From the NCBI GenBank assembly GCA_027487675.1, contig JAIYDD010000246.1, positions 1 through 48,189 of the forward strand: a stretch of DNA of 48,189 nt. The letters are read 5' to 3'. Each line of letters starts with the position of its first letter. The first letter of the stretch is position 1. The notes beneath the pieces were generated by a model, which made no database searches, was not told where the DNA came from, and worked only from the letters and a program-made list of their open reading frames with translations. Shown here in pieces: positions 47,887 through 48,189 of this stretch. The DNA is from Acetobacteraceae bacterium (GTDB lineage Bacteria > Pseudomonadota > Alphaproteobacteria > Acetobacterales > Acetobacteraceae). The position numbers were made by a program, and so were the translations under genes.

Positions 47887-48189
47887 TACCGGGCTCACGA
47901 AGTCCCGACCTGCGGGCGCCGGAGGCGGCCGAGGCCGCGAATGCGGCCCGCCGCACCTGCGGCGAGCCAAGCCGCCGAATGGCGGCGCCGGCGCTTGAGG
48001 ATGAAATGCGTCAGCATTTCATGAGCCCGGTCTGACGCGCAGGCGGCGCTAACAGGCTGCGGAAATTCGCCTCGGGAAGCAAAGGGAAAGGTCGAGGGGC
48101 TCCGCCCCTCGAGCACCCCGGCAGGAACCTGATGTTCCTGCACCTCCCCTAAATTATTGATATATGTTGTTAAATTTCGGGAAGGTCCA
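47887..48189. other. Non-coding right edge with hairpins
   Basis: There is no supported gene. A perfect hairpin ATGAAATGC/GCATTTCAT with a 4-base loop lies at 48001-48022. A second hairpin CGAGGGGC/GCCCCTCG lies at about 48092-48110, and a third AGGAAC/GTTCCT at about 48122-48139. The last two resemble the dispersed hairpin family seen at 8946 and 21191. The final 40 bases are A+T-rich. Confidence 0.5.

Overview
The window is a G+C-rich (roughly 70% or more by eye) chromosomal segment from an alphaproteobacterium. Two Bug/TctC-type binding proteins, a TRAP system, an alphaproteobacterial-style Mla operon, a PEP-CTERM-like surface protein and families of short GC-rich intergenic hairpins point to Acetobacteraceae (Roseomonas-like). 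This placement is inference. I see no rRNA, tRNA, CRISPR array or intact insertion sequence.

Layout. 0.4-8.9 kb: an EamA exporter, then the classic pair alpha-2-macroglobulin (thioester CLEQ) and penicillin-binding protein 1C. 9.3-11.4 kb: a DUF29 gene that seems to have lost its stop, an RluA-type pseudouridine synthase and a PfkB kinase whose divergent start codons overlap. 11.5-15.0 kb: a visibly more A+T-rich three-gene island that I read as an ABC-three-component (ABC-3C) conflict system: nuclease-like effector, middle component and Rad50-like ATPase with a zinc-hook motif. 15.1-21.1 kb (minus): amine oxidase, MlaE with fused STAS domain, MlaF, MlaD and a PqiC-like lipoprotein, preceded by a TctC protein. 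21.4-23.3 kb: divergent EamA exporter and LysR regulator. 23.8-26.3 kb: TrmH methyltransferase, a peroxiredoxin-fold/prolyl-hydroxylase fusion and a DoxX protein.

26.3-31.4 kb (minus): Ldh2-family dehydrogenase, TctC binding protein, degenerate HD protein, a split UxaA-type lyase (SuyA/SuyB-like) and a GFA protein; together they resemble the sulfolactate gene set. 31.5-35.2 kb: class IV aminotransferase, a copper-chaperone-like HMA protein behind a MerR/CueR-type promoter, FAD monooxygenase with DUF2783 partner and divergent MarR regulator. 35.2-38.8 kb: cupin protein divergent from a TRAP DctPQM operon. 38.9-41.8 kb: MBL-fold protein, Crp/Fnr regulator, four 60-bp hairpin repeats, and a secreted protein made of two cysteine-paired repeats.

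41.9-44.5 kb holds the second unusual locus. An ATP-grasp protein diverges from a strong predicted promoter that drives a 53-codon gene, then a 45-codon open frame, then an HExxH protein of the type annotated as alpha-ketoglutarate-dependent peptide beta-hydroxylase. I propose it as a candidate compact ribosomal-peptide (RiPP) modification locus. 44.5-46.9 kb is an acyl-CoA dehydrogenase/SDR/MaoC operon. The window ends with a PEP-CTERM-like secreted protein behind a near-consensus sigma-54 promoter and a pair of direct repeats.

The two points of greatest interest are the ABC-3C island (11.5-15.0 kb) and the peptide-modification locus (41.9-44.5 kb).
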